A stretch of DNA of 64,000 nucleotides from Dryococelus australis (GCA_029891345.1 CM056997.1:221650172-221714171), one strand, 5' to 3'. Shown: positions 27,684-41,560, counted from the first letter of the stretch. Numbers and translations: made by a program. The notes: generated from the letters alone by a model not told the origin.

Positions 27684-28180
27684 ACTACACCCGCCTGTGT
27701 AGACTACCACACATGTAAATAAACTGTGGCCAAAATGCTGGTTATCCCAACTTTACTACACCCGCCTGTGTAGACTACCACACATGTAAATAAACTGTGG
27801 CCAAAATGCTGGTTATCCCAACTTTACTACACCCGCCTGTGTAGACTACCACACATGTAAATAAACTGTGGCCAAAATGCTGGTTATCCCAACTTTACTA
27901 CACCCGCCTGTGTAGACTACCACACATGTAAATAAACTGTGGCCAAAATGCTGGTTATCCCAACTTTACTACACCCGCCTGTGTAGACTACCACACATGT
28001 AAATAAACTGTGGCCAAAATGCTGGTTATCCCAACTTTACTACACCCGCCTGTGTAGACTACCACACATGTAAATAAACTGTGGCCAAAATGCTGGTTAT
28101 CCCAACTTTACTACACCCGCCTGTGTAGACTACCACACATGTAAATAAACTGTGGCCAAAATGCTGGTTATCCCAACTTT
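27684..28180. repeat. 71-bp minisatellite, seven copies
   Basis: Exactly seven 71-base units start at 27684, 27755, 27826, 27897, 27968, 28039 and 28110. Each begins ACTACACCCGCCTGTGTAGA and contains CACACATGTAAATAAACTGT. The copies appear identical by eye, indicating very recent expansion. Confidence 0.97.
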
Positions 28181-31100
28181 ACTAATCTCTCGTTTTCGTA
28201 TCCAGTCGGAGAAAATAATTACTCCGTTATATGCATACATGTGCCATGATCATATTTTCATTTAAATTGTGATCTGATTCAGAAAGGTGAAATGTTGTTA
28301 TTGAAAAAAAAAAACAGTCAATGCATTCTTTGGTGTTCATGTAGCTGATAGAGATTTGGATGAAATAAAAGAAAATATAAAATATAAGTTTGGTTTGCAA
28401 TGGTTTACGCAATATCAAATTTATCCGCAACGTTATTTACGTCATGGTGGCATTGCAGATAATGATTATAACTGCAATTTATACTTTTATAGTCATTTCT
28501 CAATTGTTTTTGTCTGCAGTGGAAATATAAGTCAAAAAATTTTCTTTTTTACACACAATATTCTAACAACAGCAATAAATTTGTTTCAAAATCCCTTTCG
28601 TATTTCAATTTGTTGTATTTTATTTGTATGAATATGCAGAGGAGTTGATCAGAATATGCGGTATATTTTAGTTATAATATGCATTATGAATTAAATAATT
28701 CTTAAGCATATTTATGAGAAAAACAATGTGTCAATCTCTGTGACAAGGAAATAAGTGTTTGCTGGAGAACTTAAATACCCGTTGTAAGGAGTTCCATGAC
28801 AGTTGGTTCTCACTTAACATTTCGCTTAGTATTCACTTGATCATAAAATTGTTCACATTTTAAACTAATCGTCATTGAGCGTACTACTAAAATTTCCATA
28901 TAAAGCATTTAGTTTAATTGTTCTAATATAACTTTTAATCTGTGCAATTTATATAACATGGAGAACAATATTTATTTTTGAAGAAGTGCTGATATCGTGA
29001 AGGTAACCAGGCAGAATTTTTGTTTTTGCTTGGAATGTTTGGTGTGAACATGAATTGAGGGAGCACTAAATTGAGACTGCTGTAAAAAGATTGTTGAAAT
29101 AAGTATGTTGTTGCAATTAGTGTCCTGCCGAACCAAATGATTTGTGGATGAAGATGATGTCCTGTAGTCCTGGAGAGTATCATCCACCCCTGATGACGAC
29201 TATATCTACATGTTGGACCGATGTTCCTGTCCAAGTTTCATAACTCATGGTTTGGTGTACCTTTGACTTTGATTCGAACCAGATCTTCATGACTTCGTGT
29301 CTACATTACGTCAAGTAAGGCGTATAATTACCTTCCAAGTTAAATATTTATTAAATATTCATAATGAACTTATATTTCAAAATTTTTCCAGCCAGTGATT
29401 CATCAAAGTGGCTTAGTCTCAGAGGTCCTGATCATTATTTGATGCCAAGCTGAAGTCACACAATCGAGAATGTTCGTTGTTTTGTAAGATTGAGTTTCTG
29501 GCTGATGGTTCATATACGAGCTCAGTTTCATGGAACATTTCATCGAGTTTAATATTCATTTGCATTTGTTCGTTGTTTAGCTATCATGGACTATTTCAGG
29601 GAACAACCTCAATTTGATTTCTAAAAGTAATCATATACTTATTATCATCTTATTAATTTTCTGACAATAGATAGATATTTATTCTTCCTTCTTTGAGTTT
29701 TTTAAATTGTAGAATTGAAGGGTAGTTGTGACATGTTGTCCTGTGTAGTGTCACAATTGTCTGTTTATAGAAAATATAAACTTGTATTTTACGTCTTCTT
29801 TCTGTCGATACAGCGTGTTTTAAGGTTGCACTATTAAATCATTACTAGTAGAGGTTTATGTCATTATGATCCCAGTTAGCATGATGATTTAAGGTGCTAA
29901 TTCTGAAGATTAAAATTGTTTTTTGTTTTTTTTTCATACTTTTTATTGAATGCAATTAACAAGTTGATGTTAACAAATATACATGTGAAAAGGCGCCCAT
30001 ATCTCTACATCCATGAACTACGCTCTTAATAATTATTCTGTACGAAACTCTACACCGTGTCCACGTATACAAAATCTACAACAAATTTCATTTATATAGT
30101 ATTATAATCACGTTCCATTTACTGCAACTGAATTAACAAATTCTTTAAGCAATAAAAATATTACGAATATTTGGATCATTTACATTGTTTAATGCGTTCG
30201 CATCTATTGATTTGTCTAATTGAATACCCATTTTAGAGAACTTCTAATAAATAATGGTACTTAAACTACGATGGTTGGCTAATCCAATCACAAACTTCAA
30301 CAAACCTGTTTTCTTATCCAAAGGAAGCGGATTATCTATCAAATGCACACAATAACTAACGCGTCAACGATTTCGTCGATTTCAAAGTAAACAATTGAGA
30401 TTATTTTCAATGTAAGATATAACACTAATTTGCCTCTCTAAAGGAAGTTTATGACATCTGTGACAAGTTTTTATTTGTGCTACGAGACCTGAATTTGAAC
30501 AATCCCTTGCTTTCATGGCCTGTTGTGGTGCTAAATATTAAATATACTTGTGTTTACACCATGACCCTACTTTCTTTTTAAATATTTACTATGTCAGTTC
30601 TAAACAAATACTAAATAGGCCTATAGTTTTATTCTGTGTCAGAAAGTAATATATCACGTACAGTAACCAAGTGTTACTCTTACAATATAATTTGCTATTC
30701 TTGTGGTCAATAAACGTAAGCAGATAAGGTGGTTTAATAAATAAATAAATAGCGCAAATCATTATATTAAAGAAACAAGAATTATTTCAAATTTCTATAA
30801 CATAACTTACTACTGGTTACTAACAACAATAATTATCTGAGGCTACGTTTTCGAAGCGTTAGTAATTTACGATTCTCTGATAAGTATATTGTCTGCATTT
30901 GTACTGACATTTGTATAGTCTACGATCACTCTTATAAAGTAAAAATAAATCCAATTTTGATATAAAGGAAAACTAAAGGAAACGAAATTAATTATTTTTA
31001 GTTGCTGATTCCGGTTAAATGCAGTCGAAAATATAGAAATGGAAATGTTTTGCTAGGCAGTAATCATGGGTGTAATATAGTGAGTGAGGCGAATGAGGTA

Positions 31101-34019
31101 AGTTTTAATTTGAAAAAGGAACATGCGACCTATGTGAGCGCTGATAAGAGCGGAGTAGTGATTATATAAAATGCACAGCAAACATTTAACGAGCTCACAT
31201 ATCTGACAGGTAAACCTGCAAATGAGAAACTTCAAAGGCTTAAGGTCTTATACTTGCCTCCTTGAATTGAAACTGTTGGCCATGTCACGTGCCAGCGCGG
31301 CATCGCTTGCTACAAGACACGTGTTTCCCCCCGTTACGGCGACTTCAGATAAAAACACACAATTCTCTCTCTCTCTCTCTCTCTTCAAGACAGTTCTTTC
31401 TAATTTGTCGTGGAAACACGACACGAGCCACCACTTGTGATATTTACACTCTCAACCCGAGATGGCAAAATAAGAGCCAGATCAGTGAAAACTGGTTGAA
31501 TGTCACTGATGTTTATGTCGACAATTACACTACCGTAAGTCACATGTACATATCTCATTTGCTCGATTCGTCAGTCGGTATTAGGGCATATCAATCGACT
31601 CCCAGTAAATAAACATTCCCCTGCTTGATATCACATACTCGAGCTTAAAAGTGCAAATCCAAATATTACTGTAAACTTCAGATTGAGATGTTTGTTGTTT
31701 ATAAATATGCCCGATTGCGAGTTCAATATACGTGAGACATCTTTATGCCTGTTCAGCTAAAGTAATTATCAGTTCCATTCGTCGTTGCGAACTGCAAATC
31801 TCTCAAACATAACGAATGTATCAGGTCGGTATCTTTTGCCCTAAATACATAAACATATTATGTATTATTATTAATATTCGTAGTGCACAAATAACTGCAC
31901 ATACATGAAAATTATTTCAAATCAGAGCGTGAATTATATTCAAAAGTTACATATTTGAGAGTTCTAAGTTTTATTGACCCTACAGACAGTATTTAAATCA
32001 CAGTATATATATTAACGTAAACTTACGGGAAAGAATTCAACGTGCATTTATCAGCGCGACACATTTATAAATTACAAAACAGATTTTTACGTTCGTTCGC
32101 GCGACATTTTAAACTCTCCTTTACTCTGTGGTGTGGTATAGAGACCCTCATTCAGAGGTGTTTTAAACAATAACACTGTTCTTTTTCAATGATATATACT
32201 CGCACAAAGTGCACACATTTCGGATAAAGAATTATTTTTGGGCACTTCACTGAACTCAGTCCAGAAGTCATTTATAAGTATGATAGAGCTGCAGGAAACA
32301 GAAATTATTTAATCGAATATTAAATGACGGACGTTCTATCCAAGGTTCTCCAATTGGTACATTCTGCAAGATGCTTCGAACTTGCTATCAACACAGGCCT
32401 ACAAATGAATCAGTCATCACGTAGAAGACGGCAAACGGTCTGCGTTGCGGATTGGTCAGGCTGTAAGTGGTAGGCCTACTCCTACATTTTGGACCATCGC
32501 TGCGCAATGGCAAAATATTGCATAGCAAAACAAAAGAATATATAAATTATAACATATCATGAGTTGGGTTATCTATATTCCGGTTAAATATTGAAATGTA
32601 GATGACGTGTTATTCATTTAGAAAGATCAAGCTGAGTGGCCATAAAACGCAAAGAAAGTGGCGCCGAGTAAATTATATAAATAGTGTGACGTCGACAAAA
32701 TTCTGGCGAAGATGTGAACCGATGCCGGTTTCCTGGCGCTGTATTCCAGGACCAGGGTTGAAGTTCGCGCTAGCATACAGTTAGTGCAAGTCTACATGTC
32801 ACCTCTACAGTCTTCTAGAAAGACTGCCAATATAAATATATTCCGCGAACACTTTCATCAACTATGAAGCCTACTAATGGCTTTAATTTAGTAAATTAGT
32901 TTGTCATCTTGCGAATAATAATCTTCCAGTTCAGGATTGCCTGAATATTGAATCGCACAGTAAAATAGAACAATACGTCTGAAACGCGCGGTGGCTTAAA
33001 ACAAAATGAAATCTGCTGGCGACTTTACAGAATATTTCAAGATACAGGAAACAAGCGTGTGTGCAGAAATGTGGTGTCCATGACAGAAATGGAATCTACT
33101 TTCAGTAGTGAGATGATATCAATCATTTTGCACGAGGTGCTAACATGGCAAGACAGGAAATAATATTGCTTGTCGTAGGAGACTAGTATCACTGAAGTAG
33201 CCAGATGGACTACACGTGTTCGTTTTTCGCACTGCTGCGAACAATACAACTTGCCCAGAAGGAATCTTGAACCAACAATAACGCGAACACATTACGAAAC
33301 TTCGTTCAAAAGGTCCAACATAATTGAAACTGTCACTGGACGAATAAAATCATATCTGCCATGTGATTTACAGTTAAGATATTGCACTTTGAAGAGATAA
33401 ACGTTTTCCTTTGTCCATAATAGGTCCTAACACTCTGTATACATCACAATCTGTTTGTTTTCTACCAGGTATTTAGTATATGTGTGACAAGCTTTATTTC
33501 TATTAACAATTTGCAGTCCAGTTGTTCGCATGCTGACATGTTAAGACGTCATGTAAAACTGAAACAATTATTTTTAATGAAGACACGATATTCAAAATAA
33601 AAATTAATGCAATGAACATAGGTTTCAGAAAATCCCGTTCTTGTATAAAAACGCGCAAAGCTGCGATAAAAAAAAAATACAAACGTGTACTTTGTTTATT
33701 TCAGTGTCAGACGACGGCTATTCGTCAATACGGCGAGGCCAACGATATTTGATAACTTTGTGGGCTATAATGGTTGCGATGTATGTTGACATAACATGTT
33801 TATAGCGCTGGACAAGTTTTTCGATCAAATACCACATATCAGGAACGGTGGCTCCAATGATTGCATAATTATTTAGCCAGAAGAAGAAAAAATTAAAAAG
33901 GTTTATGTTAGTTTGTAATACTGAGAATAAGAATTCTGTAGGAAACTAACCAAGGAACACGTCGTTAAGGACAGCAAATGGTCGTCGGTATAATAAAAAA
34001 TAAAAGGAATGACACGTCA
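28181..34019. other. Long non-coding stretch, no gene recognised
   Basis: AT-rich sequence with no frame carrying a recognisable domain. The 99-residue minus frame at 28935-29234 is not family-like. A (CT)n run lies at 31367-31383. A small GC-richer patch at 31280-31340 interrupts the AT-rich background. I see no transposon ends. Confidence 0.4.
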
Positions 34020-34545
34020 CTTGGAGGTGAATAGTGGTGTTTGACGTGAACGTCCGAGGGCAGGCACATGTTGCTGGAGGCAGACTTACGTGTAGGCCGC
34101 TACGAAGGGGTTATCGAGGTCCCCACAGCCTTCCAGCTTGGCGAGGTGTGCGGACACTTGGTCTTAGTCTTCACTCACAGCGGTACATGGCAGACACCTA
34201 TACTCATCCCCCCCCCCCACGGCACAAGTCTTCTCCCTTAAGGCGAGCAACACACGGACGACGTAAGAGCGCGCGCGAGGACTATGGTCAGCACGAGTGT
34301 CGTGGATCCGCGAGACACGACCTACACCTGGCACAGCCGGCGAGCCACTGGCGGGGAGGGTCGGGCCCGCCTCTCACCTCGCGCCATCCGTCGCTACGCA
34401 GCGCCACTGGCGTCGCTCTGCTCGCTCCTCCCTCATCTCCCCCTCCCAAACACCCAGCTCCGACGACGCTTGCCGTCCTTTTCCCCCACTCGCAGACGCC
34501 CATTTACGATGCTCGTGCATGGAACTGTATAGTATATTCGCGATA
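34020..34545. promoter_or_regulatory. GC- and CpG-rich block with an unassigned open frame
   Basis: This is one of the strongest GC-rich segments of the window, with many CpG and CCTCCC/CTCCTC runs and a 10-C homopolymer at 34208-34217. Frames stay open on both strands across it. The longest is plus 34034-34771 (245 residues), which is Arg/Pro/Ser/His-rich over the GC block and then Phe/Asn-rich in the AT-rich tail, as base composition alone predicts. It could be a promoter-proximal CpG-rich region or first exon of a host gene lying outside the window. No domain supports calling a CDS. Confidence 0.3.
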
Positions 34546-35200
34546 TCTTAACACATTTTCGACCAAACCTTTGGAAAATCACGCCATCTGTGACACATTT
34601 GCTTCTTTCCTAAATATTCCATGCTTCACAAGCGTTCTATTTTATTTTTCTATAAATCATTTTTTTTCATTATTAACAAAAACAAATAAAAACCGAGAGA
34701 TGATACGCATGTTGGTGAGGCCTATTGACAAACAGTTCTCATGCAAAATATTGTCGAGTGCGCATGCATGATGCAAACCTTAGAAAAATGTCATAAAACC
34801 GGCTGCCAACTGAACTAGAAGTCTGTTTGCCACCGCGTTCTGTAGTAACGTAACTACAGAGGCTGGAAGGCTTCCCAGAGGCTGTTGAGGTCAATATTTC
34901 CATAAGAGACTATTTAATTTTTTTCGTTGGTTGTCATCAGTGAGTGGCGCTGAATATGCTCACTGAGTCTAAGGCCCATAGAGTGGATAGAAATGGGGTA
35001 GAGCTATCTCGCTGTCTGCACAGAACCAGTCTCCGTGTACCTACATTGCACAGATTTTCTGCCAGCACGACTAGCAAAAACAGCGTGGATTGGATTAGAA
35101 GTTAGAACACACTTAAGTAAACAAGTACTTTGAGATGCATGTATGTTTCCTCCACCCAATTTGTAATTCAGTTTGATCAAATTTAAATTTGTAAACATAT

Positions 35201-36039
35201 TGTTACGTGCTGTAGCTCGCGCGGTCTGGCCCTGCAGGGGGGGGGGGGACTCACCTCTACCCTCCCCCAGATAGATGCGCTCGCCGTCTCAATGGCGCCC
35301 CCCCCCCTCCCCGGATCAACAGGGGAATGATTGACAGCGGCGAGACCTAGTTGGCGTCACAGCCCCGCCTTCCTAGTTATAGAAACTGACAAATGAAGAG
35401 GCGGTGCAAGAATATTCCGGGAATTAGGACCCTCGGCGAAACGCAAGATTTAGCGAAATTTCTGGGCGATGGCCCACAACCCTATAAATACTGCAGCGGT
35501 CCAACGGCCAGCGGTCTTTTGGCTGAGTGCGGAATGCGAAGTTGAGTGCGAGACGACGGCGGACGAGGTGTTTGCGGTGTGAATGGATGAGAGGCCGTAA
35601 AACCCAACGAGTGAAGAATGCTGTGCGTGAAGGCGATTGGAGAACTCTACAACATTGCAGACTGGCGGGACATGGGCTAAACTGAGGTGGACTGAGTAGA
35701 CGGGTTATACGGATTATATTGTAAATATTGGAACTGTCAAATATGGACACATCATTTATAACATAATTGAACAGGCTTTTAGACACTGTCTATTGGGAAT
35801 GATTTTTAATTATTTAATGGCATTGATTATTTCAGGTATCTATAAATTGTGTTAATTTAAGTCATTAATTGTAAACAGAAAGTGATATCAATTTATTGTG
35901 GGATGTTGGGTCGAGAGAACTTTGTTTATAGCTGTTGAAAAACATTAAGAAATTATAATAACTATTTTATTTAATTTAAACCTCTATCCCTTAACGAACC
36001 TGGTTTAGCCCACTGACTTTTGAGAGAGAAATTGTAACG
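35201..36039 (+). mobile_element. Probable solo LTR of a gypsy-like retrotransposon
   Basis: The segment starts TGTTACGTGCTGTAGCTCGC and ends near ATTGTAACG, so TGTTAC and GTAAC face each other at the ends. It is GC-rich in the first half, has CCCTATAAATACTGCAG (TATA box at 35483-35490), and turns AT-rich after the presumed start site. TGTTACG starts with a TATAAATA box are typical of insect Ty3/gypsy LTRs. The flanks CATAT (before) and CTATT or TATTT (after) are not a clean target duplication, so the right boundary is uncertain. The 120-residue minus frame inside is not a gene. No internal retroelement sequence adjoins it. Confidence 0.45.
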
Positions 36040-36639
36040 CTATTTTATGCGTATAAAAGTGCTTGTCTTATGAAAATTAAGATATAAACTAACACGTTCA
36101 TCAGTGTTGGCCATGTGACTTGGACAGTGTGTGTGTTATCGGGTACATGCGCAGAAGACGAATGAACGGCCTGCCTCATATTTAGTCTATGCTCTGGCCC
36201 CTGAGGGGGTTACTGGCTACCATGATTACACCCCGTAGTTACGCCACAGATGTACTACTATAGCATACATGTAGTTGCAGGCAATGTTGTTTATGTCAGG
36301 GTGATGTCAAAAGTGTTTACTTTACCGTGGACAGTGTCAAATCAGATCTTGCGCAACGCTAGCCCTAGAGTCACTCACAACTAACCAGTAGATACAATGA
36401 ATAAAAAACAAACAATATTTCCTGGCAGCCACAAAACATTCTTTGTTTTGTTAGTATTCTTCCCGCCAAAAACTTTTTGTGGTGAAAATAAAATTATTCA
36501 GTAGCGACCTATAAAATATTTCGTAGAGACTACAAAAAATTGTGCATGGTGACTTCCCTTCAAAATACTTTTAGGTGTGTCATTTTCATTTATAAGCCCT
36601 TTATTAACATTATATATATATAGTCCGTTCCCTACTGGA

Positions 36640-37680
36640 AGCAACTTTCTCAGAGCCCTGCTAAATATCTACTTGCAGGCCCGTTCAGTATTCTTCCGCC
36701 AAATGTAAGCAATTATTGCCATGTGCCTGCCATGTAGCATCTGTCAAAATCAGTGCTTACATGCCATTGTGTGTGCACATGTGTTCGTATACTTTCGCTA
36801 CACCTAAACATAAACATTGAATTGTGACTTCTAATTTTATACCTGTCAAATGTGTTTTTTACTGTTTACAGCTTTTCAAATAATTCTGTCATATTCCAAA
36901 AACCATTCCCTATGAATATTTACATTTTAGACCTCCGACATTATTTAGGTCAGCTTTATGACTTTTTAAAACTGCCTGAATCGACGTCAGTTCATACGGT
37001 TATTTTACATTAACATATTTATTTTCCACGACATAGCACAATACATGTAATGCACGTTAGTATTTTGCCGCGTTTGTGTTTAACACTGTTACAACTGCGA
37101 GGTAAAGGGCTGTACTAATTATTATTTTGTTATTGATATTTGTTGGGCTATTTATTTAAAATAACGGCCTCAGTTGGAATAAATATTAAAAAGAAGGAAG
37201 TCTGTCAAACGAAAAAGTCACATTAAATACAAGCACGCAACTCGTGTTGCTCATTTATGTCATACAAACTTTAATAGATAGCGGTGAACATGCACACAAA
37301 TAAGCCTACGATAACTTTTATTCCACTCATATTTCTATGTATTGCTACGTACTGTGTATTAGGTTTATTGAAGTTTATCGGGCTGGGCTTAGTATTTTCT
37401 TCTGGGATTGTGGCAAATTACGTCACACGACTGTGTTTCAAACCCCTTAGGGCAAAGGTACAACGTTGTGATAAATAAACAGACGTGGATGTAAATAATT
37501 AACTTCGTCATAAAAACAGTTCACAGTTAATACGTATAAATCGTGCTAATCAAATATTTGAAATCACGCACACACAGGGCCAGCGTATCGACCACGATGC
37601 ACGAAGGCACGCTATTTCACAGACACAATTATTAACGACACACACGTCACAGTATATTTATTACTGCCGTGGAAAGACAG
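36640..37680. repeat. Dispersed repeat F, copy 1
   Basis: The block aligns with 42810-43650 over most of its length. Shared words in order are GAAGCAACTTTCTCAGAGCC (versus TTTTCAGAAGCCCTGCG), TGTAAACATAAACA, TTGTGACT, TTTACTGTTT, TCATATTCCAAAAACC, TTTAGGT, TATTTTACAT, TAGCACAA, CTCAGTTG, CGCAACTCGT, CACACAAATA, TCACATTTCTATG-like text and GGCTGGGCTTAGTATTTT. A 64-residue frame (37284-37478) lies inside. Comparison of the two copies shows second codon positions changing as often as third positions, which argues against coding. Family unknown. Confidence 0.65.
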
Positions 37681-38532
37681 ATTTATCACAACATAGTAAC
37701 TTGCCTAGGTAGGTTTAAAAATCACAACGTCTACAAATGTGATGTGGTATTTTGAAGTATTTTTAGGAATAAGAATAATTTACGTTTCGTTTGGCAATAA
37801 GAAACACACCATATCATGGCTCACCACATCTGCCAACGTCATTTGGTAACTGCCCCACCATCATATCTAAATATATTAAAATAAGTATCAAAACATTAAA
37901 ATCTCTTTTCAGTTGTAAATTACAAATTCAAGAATCATCATTTTGCTCTAATAAGTATTAAATATGGTACAATTGAAAACATGTATAATTTTCCTGCTCA
38001 CTAGTGAAACTTCCCTAGTGTGAAAGAGATAAAGAAAGACAGAGAGTGACAAGCCTCGCCCAGCAGACAGTTGGTTTCAGTTGCCATCTTGCTCGATAAA
38101 ACAACACCTTGCTAAAGTTAACCACAGTGTTATATATTTGGGGAATACAGTTTATTGAAAAAATCAGGTTGACATGTTATGCCTAGAGTGTATTTTCAAA
38201 GGTTGATTTTCATAAGTCGCTTCCAATGGGGAATTGACTATAGTTACATGCAATTCCTCGAGCGCCAACCAGAAACAACACTCAGTGTAGCTGGCGCCCC
38301 TATACCACTCAGACTTGGGACCTCGATGTGTACTATGGAAACAACGACAAGTAACTGAGAACAAATAAGCTGATAGAAAATGTGCGATTAGGTAATGAAA
38401 ATATTTCGTTTCACGGCACTGATGGGGAACGCGTGCTACTCGAATTTTTCTTGCTCCGAATTTTTTTTTCGATTTGAGCCATTTATAATCTATTGCAATG
38501 ATTGCACATTTTGCCTTCCAGCCTTGTATAAT
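37681..38532. other. Non-coding stretch, no gene recognised
   Basis: AT-rich. The 124-residue minus frame at 38164-38538 has no recognisable domain and runs into the end of element B. Confidence 0.4.
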
Positions 38533-39660
38533 GCACAATGTAAAAAAAGGTTAAATTTACACATACAAATTTTTGGCAGTTTTACATTTTGTAAGTGTAA
38601 TTTGTAAAAACAAGTACAGTACGTGTAATTTTACACAAATGTTCTTAATAATCCAGACAGTAATACATGTCTTTGGTGAAAAAAACAATAATGTTTGACT
38701 TGGTAAACACAATGTTGGTGTTAATTTACATATTTTGAACATGTGTAAAAATACACTCACTTACTGTATTAAAAACGTAAGTTATGTATTTTTACTGCTA
38801 CATAGTCATTGTATGAACACCCAATATAATTGTATAGTTGTACATCTTCAACTGAGTAATTTTACAATGACCGCATGTGCGTGTGAGTGTGTAAACATGC
38901 ATTACAGTCTGGAGTATCTGTGAACGTATATTAACACCTACAAATTTTTTCGTAATTTCTCATTTGTATGTGTAATTTGCTAAAACGAAAACAGTATTTG
39001 TAATTTTACACTAATGTTTCTGTCAATTCAAATGTAACTACATGTATTTGTTTAAAATAGGCTATCTTGCGGGAGGGAGTAGAACTACTTCTAACTCCTT
39101 TAGTGTGTTCGAAAGGAAATCTTAATTTCCACTGATGGAATATGTTGGCTTTTGTATATAACAACGTATTATATATCTGAAGTCTATTGTTATCCACATT
39201 TTATAGATAACTTACTATAACTCTGATAAACTACCGAGTTGGAAAACGGAGTGAAATAACCTGAAAATAATAAAAATACATGTACAAAGTATATGAATTA
39301 AAATGGCCCAATTGTAAAAAGACACATGCTGTCTGTGAAATTGCTTAGTTAAACAGTGAAAAATGTACAGAAATTGTGTAATTACAATTACAGGGAATCT
39401 GCGATGTTATTATTTTGTTAGTGAGAAAATACACATATTTACACAGAGGTGAAATTACAATTGCGATGTCCGTGTAAATTTTCTTTGGAGCGAAAATACA
39501 CGAATGTGGCACCGTTCTATGTAATGTTAGTTATACAAAGTATATGTTATTTTACTAATTTGTTGACTGACACATGTAGGTGTAAATTTACTCTGACATC
39601 AGTAGAGACACTGCTTCCACATACACGTAGTGTAAAATTAGACAATTTTTTTTACAGTGC
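38533..39660. mobile_element. Element B: non-autonomous element with GTGTAAAATTACAC words
   Basis: The ends are inverted: TGCACAATGTAAAAAAAGGT at 38532 and, read on the other strand, TTGCACTGTAAAAAAAATTG from the right end. The similarity continues inward to TTTACAC on both sides. The interior is filled with forms of the palindromic word GTGTAAATTTACAC in both orientations. A diverged direct repeat of about 375 bases is visible (38562-38680 versus 38937-39055: TACAAATTTTT, GTGTAATTTG, GTAATTTTACAC, ACATGT). There is no transposase frame; the small frames inside are accidental. Confidence 0.6.
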
Positions 39661-40867
39661 AACATAACTCCCACCCACAAAATCCCGATGACATATTTCT
39701 ATATAAATGCGAGCATTTAAAAAAACGGAGTTTCTCTTTCCTAGCTGTAACACTTGGATCGCCGCACTTCATTCTCTGACCGCGAGTGTTAGTGTTTGTG
39801 ACACTTATTGCTACTAGGGAAAGTTTAAATGACTTCAGCGTCGACAGAACACTAAGTGATCTGCTTTCTTAAACACGGCTACGACTGATACGCTCTACAG
39901 CAGTTGAGAAACATATAGAAGAGCGCTGGCTGACGGAAATGATCACGTCACTATGTGCTGACGTGTGTGGAACCCAATCCAGACTATTAAAACGTTCTAG
40001 CCTCCGACGACAGTAGGTAAAGAGATCTGGTTGTCGTACGTGCCAAAGGGAGTGGCTTGCATACTTGCTTTCAGTTACATTCTCGCACAACTGGAACAAA
40101 AAGTACATGATAACTCAGTTCTAATCTATTTACGGTTTCTTCATTACTTTTCAACTAAACATTCGAAGAATCATCCCAATGGCACGTGTTTGACAGTTTC
40201 CTAAATATGAAAGTTTTTTCACATTTTGTTTATGTTCGTTGCAACTATCCTGTTTTTTTTTTTTAACTTAGAAAATAAAGAAAATTTTAGAGAAAATCTA
40301 GTAGTGGCGAAAATGTCACATTTGTCAAACATGAAACATGAAACAGTGTTCTTCCCAACCTGTAATAGAAGTAACCTGAAATTGGCTAAACTTTAAGGCG
40401 GAGGAATATCCCGGTGGTAGAACTTAACCAGGGCTTCAGAAAAGTTGCAAGTAACCATTAATATACTATATCTGCAGTTCCAAAAGTGTAATGTAGCTCT
40501 GAAGTATTATTTCACTAAAACTAAATACTCAGTTGAATTCTGTTTCAAGGTGTCAGTATAAGTGTTTGGTAGCACACACAATTGTGTAGCTTTTCGTGTA
40601 CAGCATTCTCATTTTAACCATAATGTGGATATTTTTAAATTATGAATGCAGGGTTCGAGTTCAAGTGTTTTGGGGATTGTGGATGGTTTATCATGCAATC
40701 CTTGCCATGTAGACCTACATTTTAATATTTCCTATTTTTTTTTTTCAGGTGAGGTGTACAAGGGCTATTGAATTGGTTTGGGACAGAACATGTTATACAA
40801 TGTTCATGTATGGCAGTTGGTTTTGAGATTTTTAGTTTTTGGGTTTTTTCGTTAGACACCCTAAGGA
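39661..40867. other. Non-coding stretch, no gene recognised
   Basis: Includes the 40435-40480 resemblance to 395-455. A poly-T run at 40738-40745 is followed by CAGGTGAGG, but no exon structure is supported. Confidence 0.4.
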
Positions 40868-41076
40868 AGGTGTTAAGTGTTCGTCAGAGTTAAGGACGAA
40901 CTTCATACGTCTCAGGGTTGAGCTCCGTACGCTTAGTGAGGAAGGAGTTCACGCAAGGAGACATGCATTGTAGTGGAAAGCGATTGGGCATACATGGCCG
41001 CGTTTTGGGACCATAACTACTTCCCTCTGTGTACATAATAACTATGAAGCGAGAGGTATAAACCGGCTAAGGCAGT
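40868..41076. repeat. Dispersed repeat G, copy 1
   Basis: Matches 45053-45272: GTTAAG before CGTCTCAGGG, then GGAGACATGCATTG, AAGCGATTGGGCATACATGG, TTTTGGGACCA and AACTATGAAG. Diverged and non-coding; family unknown. Confidence 0.5.
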
Positions 41077-41260
41077 GTGAAAACCCTCCTGACAGGGAAA
41101 ATGATGGGTAGGTGCCATGCTCTACATTATTGAATAATAAGAAACTAGCAGCGAAGAGGGCGGTTATAGCCAATTCACTGTTATTTACTTATTTTCTGAA
41201 GCCCTGCCGAATTTATATTTTCAGGATAGTCTTATGCTTGATGCAAACTTAGCTTAACCA

Positions 41261-41560
41261 CACTGTAAAGAAAATTATTTTTACTGATATATGCTTGTAA
41301 TTTTATAAATGTTTGTAACAGTATCAAAATTTTTCTTTTAAAATTACGTTTGTATAACTACAAGAACCGTGTTTGTAATAGACCTCAAGAAATGTCTGTA
41401 CTATACAGACCAGTATCCACGAGCTCAAGCAAAATGGCGGACACTCAACGACCTAAAACTTTATATAGCTGAAAGAGCAGTAACTAGGGGTGACGTAAAG
41501 GGTAGTTGCATGCAAGAAGAAATGTTTTGCAATTTTCAATAACGTAAAATACTAAAAACC
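41261..41560 (+). repeat. Dispersed repeat D, copy 2 (CACTGTAAA end)
   Basis: The copy begins CACTGTAAAGAAAATTATTT and follows copy 1 (1205-1520) through TTATAAATGTTTGTAACAGT, CGTTTGTATAACTACA, TATCCACGAGCTCAAG and GACACTCAACGACC. It is directly followed at 41576 by element C, which has the same terminal word in the same orientation. Confidence 0.6.

Noticed and set aside
28935-29234. 99-residue minus-strand frame with a protein-like start
   Set aside because: A second overlapping frame on the same strand is also open, and no family resemblance or exon context is visible.
34034-34771. 245-residue plus-strand open frame, one of the longest in the window
   Set aside because: It spans a GC-rich block in which frames are open on both strands, composition follows base content, and no domain is recognisable.
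35424-35786. 120-residue minus-strand frame
   Set aside because: Lies inside the probable solo LTR and has no recognisable domain.
37284-37478. Small membrane-like peptide conserved in both copies of repeat F
   Set aside because: Second-position changes are as common as third-position changes between the copies, and the frame breaks in copy 2, so it is not under protein constraint.
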